Positions 23,633 through 37,604 are shown, numbered from the stretch's first letter. The stretch is 64,000 bases of DNA from Climacteris rufus (GCA_013398175.1 VZRZ01006595.1:1014564-1078563); one strand, 5' to 3'. Program-made: numbers and translations. The notes: a model not told the origin generated them from the letters alone.

Positions 23633-24858
23633 TAACCTCAAGAAATGTAAATGAGCAACTGACACAATATAATGAGACAATCAGTCTCTACAATTAGAAT
23701 CTGAAGCTGCAAAACCCAAGAATCAAGGAATTATTTTTCATAATCACAGGGCAGATCAATTGAATTTGGTCTAATTTTTCAGCATAGGTTTGACTGAAAT
23801 CTGCAATTTAAATCTGCACGTAAGATGTGCCTGATCTGATATCTGATTTGTGGGCAATAAGAAAGTAAGTCATAAAATGATAACTATTTTGGCATTCAAG
23901 TTTCAGAAAGAAATTATAAATACAAGCTATGGAAAAGGCATCATCAGAAGGAAGAAAGTGGGGAAAATGTCACAAAATCCAAAAGAAGAGCTTACATTTT
24001 TCAACACTTAATTTTGGAGTGTACATAAACTTCAGATTGAATACTGATATTAATCAGAAAAGTTTTTGATGGCCTGAATTGCAGACTCACTACATTCCCA
24101 GCCCCCTTCCTCCCCAAATCCTGGCATGAACTACAGGAAAAACACCACAGAAGAGAGCTGTCTGTAAATTAATGTGTATTGATTATTTGCTTAATCCAAG
24201 ATATATGCTCAAGGTCAGATGCAGCTCATATACATTGACAATTTCACTGGATAAATGCCTCTTAAGCCATATTAGATTTCAGTAGCATTAGGAAGAGTTT
24301 ATGAATTCTCTATTTTTGCCCTTTTTAGTGAGATCATTTTTTGAGTAAACTACTACAGAATATGAATCATACTGATAGAATGGAGCAAGTCAATTATTTC
24401 CATTTCTGCTGGCATGTGTTGTTAGCCAGTCATTAGCATATCATTTAAGTATGCTGAGATCTGCTGACATGATTGGAAGCTCTGTGTTGTTTCTGTGAGC
24501 CAGCTACTCCCTGTGTTGGAGATTATTTTCACTACTTCTTTTTTTGCTTTATTTTCATTTTTGAAACTTGCCACTTCAGCTATTTGGTGTAAGCAAGCAC
24601 AGAGGGAAATTACTGTTGGTTTTTCAAGCACACAACACACTTACTTGCAAGATTAAGTACTTGATTATCCAACAATGTTAACATTAGATGTTTTACTCAG
24701 CAAATTACTGCGTTCTGGTACCTGACAGTAATGACTGCCTATATTTTCCTTATTTTTCAGATAATGCACAACTCTAATTATGGCAATGATAATGTGTACC
24801 CAGTATTCTCTCAGATACAACATGAAAAAACATACTGAATGCCAAAAAAAGAACTTAC

Positions 24859-25297
24859 CTGACCGCCCATCCCGCTGGAAATCCACGTGGTACCATTCAC
24901 CATCATTCACCTTCTTCTGCAAGGCTTTTATTTTTATAGTACCTGATCCCATGTCCAGCAGTAGGTAGAGGTGGCCATCAAGCATCTCAATGGCAAAAAA
25001 ATCAACCTTCACCATCTGTGGATGCTTGGCATCTTTTTGGTGCCTTGGTTTTCCATGACTGAAAAGAATCAGGCCATTTGGCTCAGTTGTACGAAAGTCA
25101 AATGATATTGAGCCTGTTTTCTTGGCATTCCACTTTGGCAGAGAGATGAAAGACTCTGGTGTTTCAAATGTGATTGGATCTAAGGTTGCAACATTCTCAC
25201 ATTTAAATGCTACAACCCCATGAATCTTCATTTTAGGATCCCCTTGCTTGGCAAGTCGAGATAACTCCAACCTGACATCGTTATTTTTATATACAAC
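24859..25297 (-). CDS. NRXN1: NRXN1 exon encoding the LNS2 C-terminus and most of LNS3
   Basis: This 439-nt exon has a phase 0 start and a phase 1 end. The acceptor is CTTCTCTGCTTTGCTTGCAG and the donor is CGGTCAG followed by GTAAGT. It encodes 146 whole residues. The first 36 or so (VVYKNNDVRLELS through FKCENV) close LNS2, and the cysteine in FKCENV is its terminal disulfide partner. The rest, from PITFETPESFISL through GEWYHVDFQRDGRS, is the first two thirds of LNS3. LNS2 is the module bound by neurexophilins and dystroglycan in the family; LNS3 is structural. The upstream intron is at least 38.7 kb and no further NRXN1 exon is visible in it. Together with the next exon it reads G-R-S-G-T-I-S-V across the junction, as expected. 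Confidence 0.97.
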
Positions 25298-28200
25298 CTG
25301 CAAGCAAAGCAGAGAAGTTGCTCAGAGAAACCTGACCATTTTAACCAAACAGATAAAACCCTGAACAGATACATTGTCTAAAAGATAATAATGATGATAT
25401 ATGAACATGATAATTTACATACAAACAAAATTAAATAATTATTTTTGTTGACTAATGATTTAATAATTGTTTTCATTAAACCAAAGTAGCTCTAAAAATA
25501 TCCCTGGAGTTAATTCTAACAATCTAAAAGAATCTACACATAATTTATACTAAGAGTTGCAAATTAGCTTGTGTGGCCTTGATTACTTAAAAGCCTACTT
25601 TGCACAGCCATTCTGCTATGATAGAGAAGTATTAGATTTCTTTTTCCTCTAAACCTTTTGTCACAATCCTAATTCTTCTGTTCATGTACAAAAAATGTTC
25701 CAAGGTCAGACACTTCATAATTTAACATCTTTTCAGTTTGTCCTTGTGGTTGAGGAATAGTGGCATTCATGGTATTCATGAAGCTGTATAAGATAGGCAA
25801 ACCAGTATCATACAGATCAAAACAGACAAACTCAGGAAAATCTTTGAGCCCATTCAATTGGATGAAAAAAATCCCCAACTTACATGTTTTTCCCTGCCTG
25901 AAGACTTTTCTGATAAAAATGAAAGACAATATTATTTTTAAAATCAGTTGACCTCTGCAGCAAATATTCTTGCCTCAAATCACATTTTAACTTGGTCTGG
26001 AGAAGCCTGTCATGATATAACCACTTGTCAGAGTTCTAATCTTTACTGAAATTTTCTCAAATTGGTGCTTTTTCTGAGTTATCCAGAATACAGGAGCTGT
26101 TGAAATGAAGCTCCCCAGTACCAAAGGCAAGCACAAGTATTCTATCAATACTTTTAATTGTTCAAGAAATTATATACTCAAGCTAAAATCCCAGTGAAGG
26201 TCTGGATATGAACCCACAGGGACAGAAGCTAAAATTTTCATCTCTGTTTCTAAGGTTAAGCCCTACATTAAAAAGCAATTTGGAGAAAAAGCAAAAGCTC
26301 AGCAAAACCAAGCACTTTGTGCTGAGGTTTGTTCATTTACAGATCTGTACAATTCAGGACTAGATCACATCTGGCCCTGATCCAATACTCCAACTATTCA
26401 GTGTATTTTGGAGATTTTCAGGGGACCAATTACTGGCTTAGACTTTACATCCCTATTAGGGGCTAGAAAGTGCTTACTGAACACTTAGGGTAGAGCTTCT
26501 GGATTAATTTCCTCTGAAACACAGTTTGAACACACATGAAACCCACTCTGACACTCAGTAAAGGGAAGACACATGAGATGAACTGCAGAACTGTCAGAAA
26601 TCAAAGAACTGACATACACACAATCTAAGATGACATACCCCATAAATGATAGTTACTATTGAAAAATGGTGTTTAAAGATAACAGAAAAGGAAATGATTG
26701 ACAGACTGACAATTCTTTTTCAGTAAGAATTCTGTTCATTCAAATTATATAATTACCCACAATGCAAATTTCATCATAAGATGTGGCAGAATTATTCTAC
26801 ATTAAAATGTATCCTAAAAGCTAATAAAATTAGCCTCTTTATTTTATTTCAGAGTTGAGTACAAGTAATGCTGTTCCCATTGGAGCTGTGTCTCTAAATA
26901 CAACAAATAAGCCTCAGTGTGGATTGCTGACAGCAGAAATGATACTCTGGCACAGAGATGCAGAGTGTTCAACAGGAGACCTCAGAAGTGAATAGAATTG
27001 GATTAAATTGTAATATTAGATAGTAAGGATCCATACTTGCACAGGATCCACATTTCCATTTATCAAATACATCCATAATACCTGAGATATCACAGGTTGT
27101 GCAAAGTACTTTGGAACTGGAGAATAAGCACATGCAACTGACCTCCTTTTGGGGTTGCTTTCTGTCTGTAGAGTGACTGGGAGGTTACTTAGAGATACCT
27201 GGTCTCATGAAACATTGACCACTTCCTATGGCAAAAGGGATCTTGCATAGCTCCCACTCCATTTGAGAAAGTTACAGGGGGCAACCTTTCTATGTTAGAC
27301 TGAAAAGTATTAAACAGCAGCCAAAGGATGCAATAAATTAAAAAGGAACTAACGGGCTCTTATTAGAAATAAATCACACTTGCTGACAATGAAATTAAAT
27401 AATGCAACAAAGAATTTGTGAAAATCTTCTTTAATTGCCTGCTGAACAATGGCAGGTTCCAGGACAAGTCAAATAAATGTACAAAGAGAAGTTATTGTTT
27501 ATGGACAAATCAAACTGTCTGATATTAATAAAAGCTTGTTGACTGAATATTACAATTAGGAATTAGTAGCTATGTTAAAAAAACTGAGCAGACTAAAGGA
27601 AAGCTAGGTTTTCTTGATGTCTAAACCAGCTTTCTACAATTTGAAGCAATTTGCCAAAGCAGAAACAAGAGTTTTTAATAAATATGGTTCAAGAACCTAA
27701 TGAACAAATTGAAATAGTTTTCTTAATAACTTGTCACCAGCTCTTTAATTACCTTGATATATAATGTATGAGAGACAAGTTGCCAGAACACTTTAATAAG
27801 AGCGGCAAATATTGTCAATTTTATGCCACCAATATTAAAATATTCTTGGAAACCCTAAATATTGCACATGACAATTTCTTGCTTCCATATTTCACTACTG
27901 AAACTTCATAGCTACTGAGAAGAAAATGACTGCATCCTATTACATACATGATGTAGAAACTGAATAAAGCCTATATCTAAGTTTTAGAGTGTTTATGTTC
28001 TAAGTTTTAGAATGCTTGCCTTCTTTTAATCTTTTTAAATGGAAAATTTGGGACTGAATTATCATGAATAACTAGTAATAAAACAGGAATATATGGACCA
28101 TAACTGAAAAGAACTGTAAACAGCTTGCATTTGGGACCCTGTTTCCTGGTGCTATGCTGAGATTCTTACCCTCTCCCTATCCATGAAAAATGTACTCAGC

Positions 28201-28401
28201 CATCAGTGGAGCACACCAAAAAGGAGAAAAGCAGTATTTTCATGGAATGTAGTCGTCATTAAATTTTGGGAAAACCACTGAACAATAAGGAATAATCCTG
28301 AGACTAATATCTGCTTTATAACTCATGAAGGTATATGCTCTAGAAACAACAGCCTCCAGGGTACAAATAACTTACTGATTTATCCATTGATTTTTCCTTT
28401 T

Positions 28402-28403
<2 letters not shown>

Positions 28404-28450
<47 letters not shown>
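28404..28450. repeat. 47-base T homopolymer
   Basis: An uninterrupted run of 47 T on the plus strand is by far the longest homopolymer in the window. On the minus strand it is an A run. It is preceded there by ATTAAA 29 nt upstream, which is the layout of a polyadenylated transcript end. It could be the tail of a small minus-strand retrocopy lying at about 28451-28691, a simple slippage-expanded repeat, or a base-calling artefact. Confidence 0.9.
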
Positions 28451-28453
<3 letters not shown>

Positions 28454-30849
28454 TCTGGGTACATAAGAGCAAACAGGTTTTTAATAGGGCTTATATTATC
28501 TACTATTTCCATCTATGTGGCACAGCATAGTACTAACTAATTCTTTAGTACTAACTCAGCACATTCTCCCTCCGTTAGAGACATGGATCTACAGTTAGTT
28601 AAGTGAAGGGAATTTGCAGTGGATACATATTTGAGTCACATTCTCCTTTACTCCCACACAACCTGGTACTCAGTATCCTTGTTTTCCTGGCATCCATTGG
28701 GTTGGTCCTGGTAATTTGCTTGCTCTTGCATTCACTTTCATACCTGAGCAACAACCTAAGTTTTCTGCATGTGAAACTGCCAGTCTCCAGGGAATATATC
28801 ATGCTATTAAGAGCACCTTGAATTTGTCTTGTATTCACTGTATTCTTTCCTCTTAATATCAAGTAAGTTTCAAGACCTTAGTCTTTGAAATATATAATTA
28901 CCTCATTCTTGGAAACTGCAAAAGGTCACCTAAACTCCCAAGAAAAATGGAGCAGTTAGCAATTCCTCACATAAAATGTAACCAAGCTATCCAAAGGAAG
29001 GAATACATTTACTTTCTAGGAGACAGGGCAGAACTACATATTTTACAATCATGGTACAAGCTTCCTTTTTTCCACCTAGGCCCAACCCCATGCTGAGTAA
29101 CTTGCAACATTACAGTACTGTGTCTGAACAAATAAGTCCAGCTCTGAGACAGCCATTATTAATTTAGGCTCAACACTCTCTTTAATGTGGTCTGTGATCA
29201 TCTTGGAGCACAACCTAAATTAATTCATGCTTCTCAGAGATGTATCATGTATATGTTCTTTTGCAAGTCAGGGCCCTAGTGTGCCACGAACCCCAGAAAT
29301 GTATCAGGAATTCACTACAGATCTTGAGCAGGTACTTTCAACAACAAAATCTATAGCAGAACAGCCAATGAGAACACATTATTAAACCAGCAATTTATAA
29401 ATCTATGAACGACCTTGAGAAAAGGTGAAGGAAAAAAGAAGGAATTAATGGTAGGAATGTATCCTAAATCCATAACAGTTTAATTACAAAATTTAAAAGT
29501 CAAGAAAATTTAATAAATAAAAAACTAAAGAGAACTCTATAATTTCTTTCTACTGACACCATCCCATGAAATTTAAAACCATGCAAGGTGTCAAAGAATC
29601 CAGATTGCAATACTATTTTCAATTCAAAGTGCAGCCCCTTACGCATCAAACATTTTGATTGAAGAAAGTGCATTACCCTTAAATATTTCAGAATTCTGAC
29701 CAACTCTGCAAGCAATAGCTTCTCGATCACTATGATTAAAATCCTTTAAATTACTATGAAACATTTATTTCAAATTACTTTACATTATTAAAACCAAAGA
29801 TGATCCTCAAGGATCATCTGATTTGCAGCATCTAGGTTTCCTTGAGAATCAAAGAGAAGCCAGATGTTCAGAGCACCTACCATTATGACCTTGTGTACTC
29901 ACTTAACAGGGAAGTGAGGTAAAATACTTTTCTAAATGCAATTTGAATGAATGGATGAACCCAGTATTAGAAACTGTTAAAAATTGGATCATATAAATCT
30001 TTATGTTACCGTAAAGCAGTATTTTCATATTTCCATGAAACCTGGATCACCTAGTGCAAACAATCACAGTTAATTCTCTAAAATGGAGATTAGTATCACC
30101 CAAAATGGCTCAGGTAGGTGATGCCAACCCACAGGTTTACACTGTACAGTGGAATCAGCAGGAGGGACTTGCTGATGTCAGAAACTGTAATAATGGGACT
30201 CACAGTAAGGGAACCCTGAGGCCATTTTATCAGCTTGCTTTAACAGTCACCAGAAATTCCATGCTCACTGAGAACTACCTGGTGCATATAGCATCACATT
30301 CCCAGAAATCCAACTTATCATGCATTTTTTTAAGTACTTGCTGTATGGTTTTGAATCTATGAATTAATTAATTAATGTCAGTTTCTCACAGAAGGCTTGT
30401 AATTTTGCTAATATGCCTCCATGCATTTTCCAGCTCCAAAATGAATATATTGAGGAACAATAAACTACAGACTATCTACAGAAAACTTAAGGAGCCACAG
30501 TTCAAATGTTCGCAACAGAGTGCATTTTTGAACACAATGTGAAAGAACACAACATGAATGACAACAGCTAGGTCTCTAGGATTGCTCAACATCATGAACC
30601 AGCTTTGTTTTCTGAACATAGAGAGGAAAATAAGAGGTATATTGAAAGCTTCCAGGGAACAACTTATTCATTCTCAAGTGAAATGATTTTCATTTCCCAG
30701 GGGCCGATATGTGTGCAGGTGTGGTGGTGATGGTAGCGTGGGGCATTTAGAAAGGGGATCATTTTGAGCACCAAAACAAAACCCAAACGTCTCTAGAGTC
30801 ATACTAAGAGGGAGGTAAGCCTAGGGACTACAGGGCAGGGTTCCATGTG

Positions 30850-30924
30850 GTCACTTTCTCCGTCATCACTTTCCCAACGCAGAAGGTGATGATGGGGATA
30901 GTGACGACACGGAAAGTGACGTCA
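30850..30924. promoter_or_regulatory. Inverted repeat (26-nt arms) overlapping a CRE palindrome
   Basis: The arms 30850-30875 and 30895-30920 are complementary at 21 of 26 positions, with a 19-nt loop. The right arm runs into TGACGTCA (30917-30924), the perfect cAMP-response element that CREB/ATF factors bind. Half sites lie at 30861-30865 (CGTCA) and 30902-30906 (TGACG). The surrounding 250 bp are richer in G, C and CpG than the rest of this intron. It could be an activity-responsive enhancer, a structured RNA hairpin or the remnant of a small inverted-repeat transposon. The structure is seen; its function is inference. Confidence 0.45.
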
Positions 30925-32196
30925 GAGAAACTCTTTCTAAGGAAGATGACAAAAGGAATATGATATAGTTCTGATTTTCTACTATGCACCTACAGAGTAC
31001 AGAGCACATAGATCATTCACATAGAAAAAGAAAATGCATCCAATCTGGACAAAAGCTACACAAAATAAAAGCTGAACTTGAACAACCCTTGTCTCAGGGT
31101 GAACAAAAATTATATCAACCCATGCCCTGATAATACACTTGGCAAGTGCTTTTATGCTACACTAAATGGCTAATGAAAGCCAAAAGTTTGTGATATTTAT
31201 TGTTCCTGTAACTAAGCAATATGAATATTTTATGCACTCCTCTTTTTCAATATTACAGGATATATTGCACATCAGGCATTTTGAAAACTTCTGTTTACAC
31301 AACACAGACATACTTAATGCGCACAAATTTATGCTCTATTTAAATTGCTAATTATCATATCCCTGTGAATTCTAGGAAGGAAAATGGGTACCAAAACAAA
31401 GCTAAAATTATCATAACGAAAGGCAATTTCATTATGAATTCAACAGAATACCTGAAGGCCCATTGTAAATTATCTGAAAACCATCACTCTTCGAACCCCA
31501 AAATATGATACAAAAAGAATGGAAGGGGAAAAGAAACATCAGACCAGACCCAAAAAACACAACCCAAAAAAAACCTCAGAAGAACAAATAACTCACAATT
31601 TGATACAGAGACAACACTTTAATTACTCTAAGGCAATAAACAAGTTGATGGATATGTATAGCTTTAGAGACACAACCAGAACTGACAGAAACAAAGTTAT
31701 AGGTATATTGTAAGTGTGAATTCACTGTGCAGTACTGGGAAAGTCACCTCAGTTTAATGCACGTCACCTATTTGCAAAATTAATACAGTCATGCTAGCTG
31801 ATCTTCCAGGCAAACTAGTCTCTTCTGCTGGAGTTTTGAATGTGAGTCCCAGAACTGTTTGTTTCCTTTCCCTCCTACTTCGACTGCCTGAATAGAGACA
31901 TTTAAAGGGGATGCCAGAAAAATGCCTTTTTATGTTCTGAGTTACTCGAATATCATTTAACATGATATATTGGCAGAACTTAGGAAAAAAAAAAATCAAC
32001 TTTTTTTCCTAACAATCTTGATAACGGGATTGTCATGTTTTTCACCCTGCTGCAGACACAAGTCTTTTGAAGGTCTTTTTCCCCCTCTTCAATAGACTAT
32101 TTTGTTATTCTTTGTATGTCCTGCTGTCTGCTGCCAGACTGCTAAATGTTTCTGACTGTGGTTGCTATGCTTTCCTTTTAAAGAAATGGGTTCAAG

Positions 32197-32229
32197 TTTC
32201 CTTTCCTTTTCTTTTTTTTTTTCCCCTCC
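32197..32229. repeat. Polypyrimidine tract (33 nt)
   Basis: An unbroken run of T and C on the plus strand includes a T run of 12. It reads as polypurine in the NRXN1 transcript, so it is not a splice acceptor tract for this gene. Confidence 0.7.
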
Positions 32230-35200
32230 ACTTCCCATGGCAGAGACTCATAGAAATTTCTTGGCAACAGCTAAATCACAGAGTTTAGGAACAAGTTGGT
32301 TCCACAGAAGCTCTCTTGGCTTCCAAGGAAAAATAAAGCCTTTATTGGGACGTAAGTCATGAAACAAAAACAAGACAAACAAGAATCACCAAAAGGAAAA
32401 CAAAATGTATTATCTGAGGCAAAAGCAGCTTTGCATTACAATTTTTACATTGTAAAAAATCTAAGAAAGAAAACAAATTATATGCTATCTCCAATCACTG
32501 TTTGGGAAAGGGCTACATGAGACCCAGTAGTTGTGCTGAATTTCAGCTTTTCCTTCTTTCTTTCACAGTGCAGCAAGAGTTACCAAAGACTAATTCTGCA
32601 GCAAAGTCAGAAATGTGTTTTTTCCTCTTTCTTCATTAACCCTTCCTACCCAAGATAAAGCCAAAGAACACTTTAAAGACTACTAGAAAGAAGTACTGTA
32701 AAGCAGAACACAATTATTGTGTTCTGTAGGGTTCAACACTGTAGGGTGAAAAAAAGAAATCTTTAACATAATATTCATTATATGCTAGATTTTTTCCTAT
32801 CTTTAACATTTAAAGACTTAAATTCAAGGCCAGAAAACACAAAAGCAAATCATGAAAAAAAGAAAAGATAATAAAAATGCAAAATTAATGTCCTAAGAAA
32901 CATCTCAAGTGCATCTGAAGGCAATGTGACAGATGTACTTAAAAACTGTGTTACCTTTCATTAGGGTAGGAGTCATAACAGTTAAAAATTGAAGTTGTCA
33001 CAAAAAGAGAAAAAAGAATTAATCTCAAAAATGAAAAAAATAAAATGAGCCCTACACATCCAAGTTTGGGAGGTCAGGGATCTGAAGACAAACTAACAAA
33101 AACTTGTTAAAAAAAAAATCTCTTTCCAACATACCTAACCCTGAACATCTTAAACATTTGAATAAATAATTTTTCCATATTAGACATGATTGAAAACATA
33201 CAAAAAGAACTGTGGGCTTCAATTAAATGCAGAATGTCAATTCTGCATATCCTTTGGTGAAATGAGGGAGGTTTATTCCACCCCTCACTAGCTTTCCTTC
33301 CTTCCCTCAGCCTGTTCTGTAAGTTTATTAGTAGCTGTCAACTTATGGCTCTTAATTTAGTATTTTTCCAGAATAATAAACACTCAACTGGCTTTTTCTC
33401 CCCCTTTTCTCTCACCTGTGTGAGTTACTCCTGCCTCTAGCTGAATAGCTGGCTCTTGGCTGTGGGTGCTTTCAGCTGCTTTCTGGTTTGGACTCTTCTC
33501 CATTTCCCAATTCCTGGTTTGAAAGAACTTTCTGTTCCACTGAGGGGAAAATGGCCCTCGGATCCTAGGCTGAAAGGCCATGCCTATTGTATGAACTTTT
33601 GGCTAACTTTCATACAGATACCTCATTCCTTTTCAGCTCTGTTGGCTTGCTATCAGTTCGGTGAAGTTTGCTACTTGTTGACAAGCTGTAGAAACTTTCC
33701 TTCTCCCATTCTGAGAGCCAGCACAGTTCCCACTTAGCTTGACAGCTTTCTGATTTTTCTGTGATATTAATATAGTGATAATTGATGCACCTGATAGCTA
33801 AATTTGGCTCTACCATATTAGGTAAACAGTTTAAAAATAAAAACGAAAATCAAATCCCCACTCATAACTACACTGTTAACTTTCCTTTCACTGGTGGAGT
33901 GATGGGCGTGTTCCTGGAAGACATCCTGGAAAATTCTCCCTACATTCACCTGCAATTTGTTTTGTACCCTTGTAATCCTTTTAATTGTATCCTTTTAGCT
34001 TTCCAGTACTGCAACATGAGTAACTCTTTGCATCAGTGTTTTGAAACAATCTTTGCCTTCTCAATACCTATGACAATTGGAAAATACGTTTTCTGTAGTA
34101 CTTTTGCATTCAAGGTTATGACTATATTTGCAACACAAAGTATCAAGCTGCCACATGTTATTCGGAGGCAGCTTTTCCTTCACCATTTTTCAGTGACAGA
34201 ACGGTACAGGCTCGAGGCTGCTGCCAGTGCATTCCTCTGCACTCTGTTCTATGCTCACATTCCTTTTCTAAACAACCCATATTTTCTGAAATGACAAATG
34301 AAGAAACAGTGCTCATGCAGAGCAGCAAGAGGAAAAGCAGGGCTCTTCCAATCTCAAACACTTCTCTGTATAGTCCATGTGTGTGACTACAAGTATATAT
34401 AAATTATCAAGAAAATAATTAATTCATAGGATATTTCTAAAGCATCTCTTTTATATTTAAAGGCATCTTTAACTACAGTCTACCTACAGGCCAGCTTTAG
34501 GTTAATAAATTTTCTTGAGATTATAGCTGTCCTCCAAAATAAACTGTCTGAGCTAATCCAAATTAATTATCACTATAATGATAAGGAAGAGGGATGTATT
34601 ATTTTGTTGTCAAGACATGCCATCACATTGCAGTGAAGGAACCAGAGCAGCCTTAAGTATGGTTTTTGAAGGGTCTGATTCTGCTGGGTGACCTCCAAGC
34701 CTAAGACTTTGGTGTCAGCTTAGTGATAAAGGAATGTCAGAAAATACAATTTACATTTGGTTTGGTACTGAGAGGTCCTCACTCTCAAACAAATCAATTC
34801 TTTTGACAGATAATCAGAATAAAACCCATATAATACTACAGCAGTGTTTGTCTAATAACATTCAAGAAGAGCAGCTTGCCATATAAAATGAGCTGCCAAC
34901 AAGTACCTTTACACAAGATATTACTGCTTATTGCACTTTAACACACATGCAAGTTTTTAAAAGTATATTGTTCTGTGAAATATTTTTGATTGTGTAAGCG
35001 GGTCTGTCACAATAAATACACCTCACAGTGCTTTGGGGTTTTATAAGTAGCTGTGAAGAGAACTAATTCAGGGTAAAGGATAGACAGCGCAATTAAGCAT
35101 TTCTCACTTCCCTATGTCATTTGGAACATCGAGTGTCTCAACAATGTTCTGACATTTGTTTTCACTGTTAGATGTTTTTGATTTTTTTTCATTTCAAATA

Positions 35201-37604
35201 AAAACTTTACCTTGAAGTTACTTTAAATATAAAGCCTATTTTGAAATGTTTTGAAATACCACTTCAGAAAAGTGGGAAGAAAACAGACTTCTCCTTGGAC
35301 AAAAGTGTCAGGCAAAAATTATTTTGTCTTTTTAATAAAATACCCCCTTGGGACTCGATATGACACACTGAATTATACATACATTAAACAAAATCATAAA
35401 GGGTATACATGAAACCCAAAGAAAGAATTCAGGCACATCTATGTTAGTAAATATTGCTTGGTTCCTCTCAGTACAAGTCCATTCCACAAAACACTATGAG
35501 ATTATGCAAAGAGTTGTAGCATTCATTTTCTTTGGAAAAGCTTGACAAAATTACTTTCAAGATTCTGCTCTCTGTAATGGGGCCCTAGTTCCACTGAAGC
35601 CACTGTGTACTGGTTCAAGATTTTGCAGAAACCTACTCGTGAAAGCTCATTCAGAATTATTTAGCAAGCAGCTGATGATGCCTAATAAAAACTTTAGTTC
35701 AGGAATAAAACTCAGTGTGGTGCAAGCCTCATGATTACCATATACACAAAGAAGAAAATAACTTGCCTTTAAACAGAAAATAAATTAAGAATAGTTTCAT
35801 TCTGACTGAAAAATACATTTGAATACAATGTTTAGTAAGCACAAAAAAAAATACTGTGGAAAAAATACCTACATAAGGTGTTAATCCTAATATAAACCAA
35901 TAAATAATACCAAGGCATGCGACTAAATCTTACTGTGTGTACCTGTGTGATGTCAGCCGAACCGGAGAGGGCTCACTCTATCTGCTTGGACTACAGTCAG
36001 ACCCATGCTATCATCCAGTCTTTAGAAGTGTTTGACTTTCAAACAGGTGCTTCATGGAGATGAAAAATACCAAATGGCTGCCAGGGGGCATATTGCTTTC
36101 AGAAATCATAATGTTATTAATTTGGTTTTGTGAAACCTGGCCCCTAGCTGAGTATGGCAATACATTTTCAAAAAAAACCTTGGGAACCTAAATTCCTAGC
36201 AGGCTCTGATATTAATAATGTGGCTCAATAGATACAGTGGTCTTGTGGCATGATATTTGCTATAATTCAAGTTATTTCTAAATCTGTCTCACAGGAGTGA
36301 CAAACTTGACAAGTCCCATGATTTCTAACAACTTCCTCTAAGCCTATACAAAAAGAGAGGTTGGCATACTGATTAATGTGATTTATTTCAACTTGGAATA
36401 TCTGCTTTTATCCACTGCTTAGCTAAGTTTGACATCTACATTTACATAACTACATTGGAGATTGCAAAACACTAACTTTTCCAACTGCATCATTGGCACA
36501 ATGAATTGCACCATAGATTGCTATCCCCAAACTGGGACAAATTTCCAAAACTTCTTAATGTACCCAATGGTTTATATTTTTTTCTTTCTTTGGCCAGAGG
36601 GGGGAAAAATCTCACCCAACCAACCAATAAAAACTCCACAAAAATATGCTTCTACTCATCTCTCTTACTTTTATTTAGCTGAAATAATACTCATCGGAGG
36701 TTTTATTACCAGCTTGATTGTATCAGCATTCCACTCTTGAAATTGATACTAATGGTATCCCTAAACACAGACACAAAAGAAGTATTTCTGCAAAAATTTA
36801 AGGTGTCAGATGTGCTGGTCATTTTGTTTGCACATTCACAGTTGAGCCAAAATACTGAGGCTTTTAAACACCTAAGTCACATCACTGAATTTTTAATTTA
36901 TTTTGTAGTTCTCTTCCTAGTTATGACCTTATAATTTGCAAGTTTGAAGATATCTGAGCTGTACATGTAACCAAAAAAATAACAAATTTGTACAAGCTAC
37001 AATTCTCAGTTAGTATTTATATAATTGGCTTAACTGGTTGTAACAGGTTTAAATTTTTTTAACATCCATTTTGATAGTTTCCCAACATGTTAAATGTATG
37101 TTAAATATGTTTTGTGAAAAATTGCCAGAAATATCAATCTAGCCTTCACCTAAACATATTGAAACAATTGTAAAAAAGTTTAAAAATTACTGTATTTTTA
37201 GTTTGACAATTAGATGATACTGAGATTAGCTCAATAGGCACATATAGATGTTTATATTTCTACAAATCTCATTCATTAAAATGTTTTAAAGCATATATTT
37301 AATCTTTAGTGTCTGTTATAGTAAGTAAAGGAGTAATCCTTGTCTCATTATTGCTTTCAAGCTGTCCAGTTAAAACTTGAAAAATATACACCATCTAAAT
37401 GGCAAAAAAAGCATCTCAGTCCTCAGTAGGTTTTACACATATGAAATTGTTTAGAATAAGTCTTGGAAAGAGAACATTTGTTTTGTGGAGTCTTTCTTTT
37501 TCCTCTCCAACAGTTCAGATGTTAAAAAAAAAAAAAATCCCCAAACCTAACAAAACAAACATAAATATTAAAATAAGTCTTTTATTTGGAATTATCACAG
37601 ACTA

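Larger units (their letters stand above)
15488..24858 (-). other. NRXN1: NRXN1 intron inside LNS3
   Basis: This 9,371-bp intron lies between the donor GTAAGT at 24853-24858 and the acceptor at 15488-15490. It contains an (AT)n at 16527-16541, an (AAAT)n at 21043-21064, a plus-strand CR1 (about 21400-22682) joined to an LTR-like tail (22683-22872), and a T/G tract at 23567-23632. An ATAGAATCATAG word at about 15627 resembles the octamer tail of CR1. The stretch from 16550 to 21040 holds nothing I recognise. Confidence 0.85.

Noticed and set aside
33227..33248. 9-bp perfect hairpin (ATGCAGAAT, GTCA, ATTCTGCAT)
   Set aside because: Isolated short palindrome with no further pairing or motif; likely chance.
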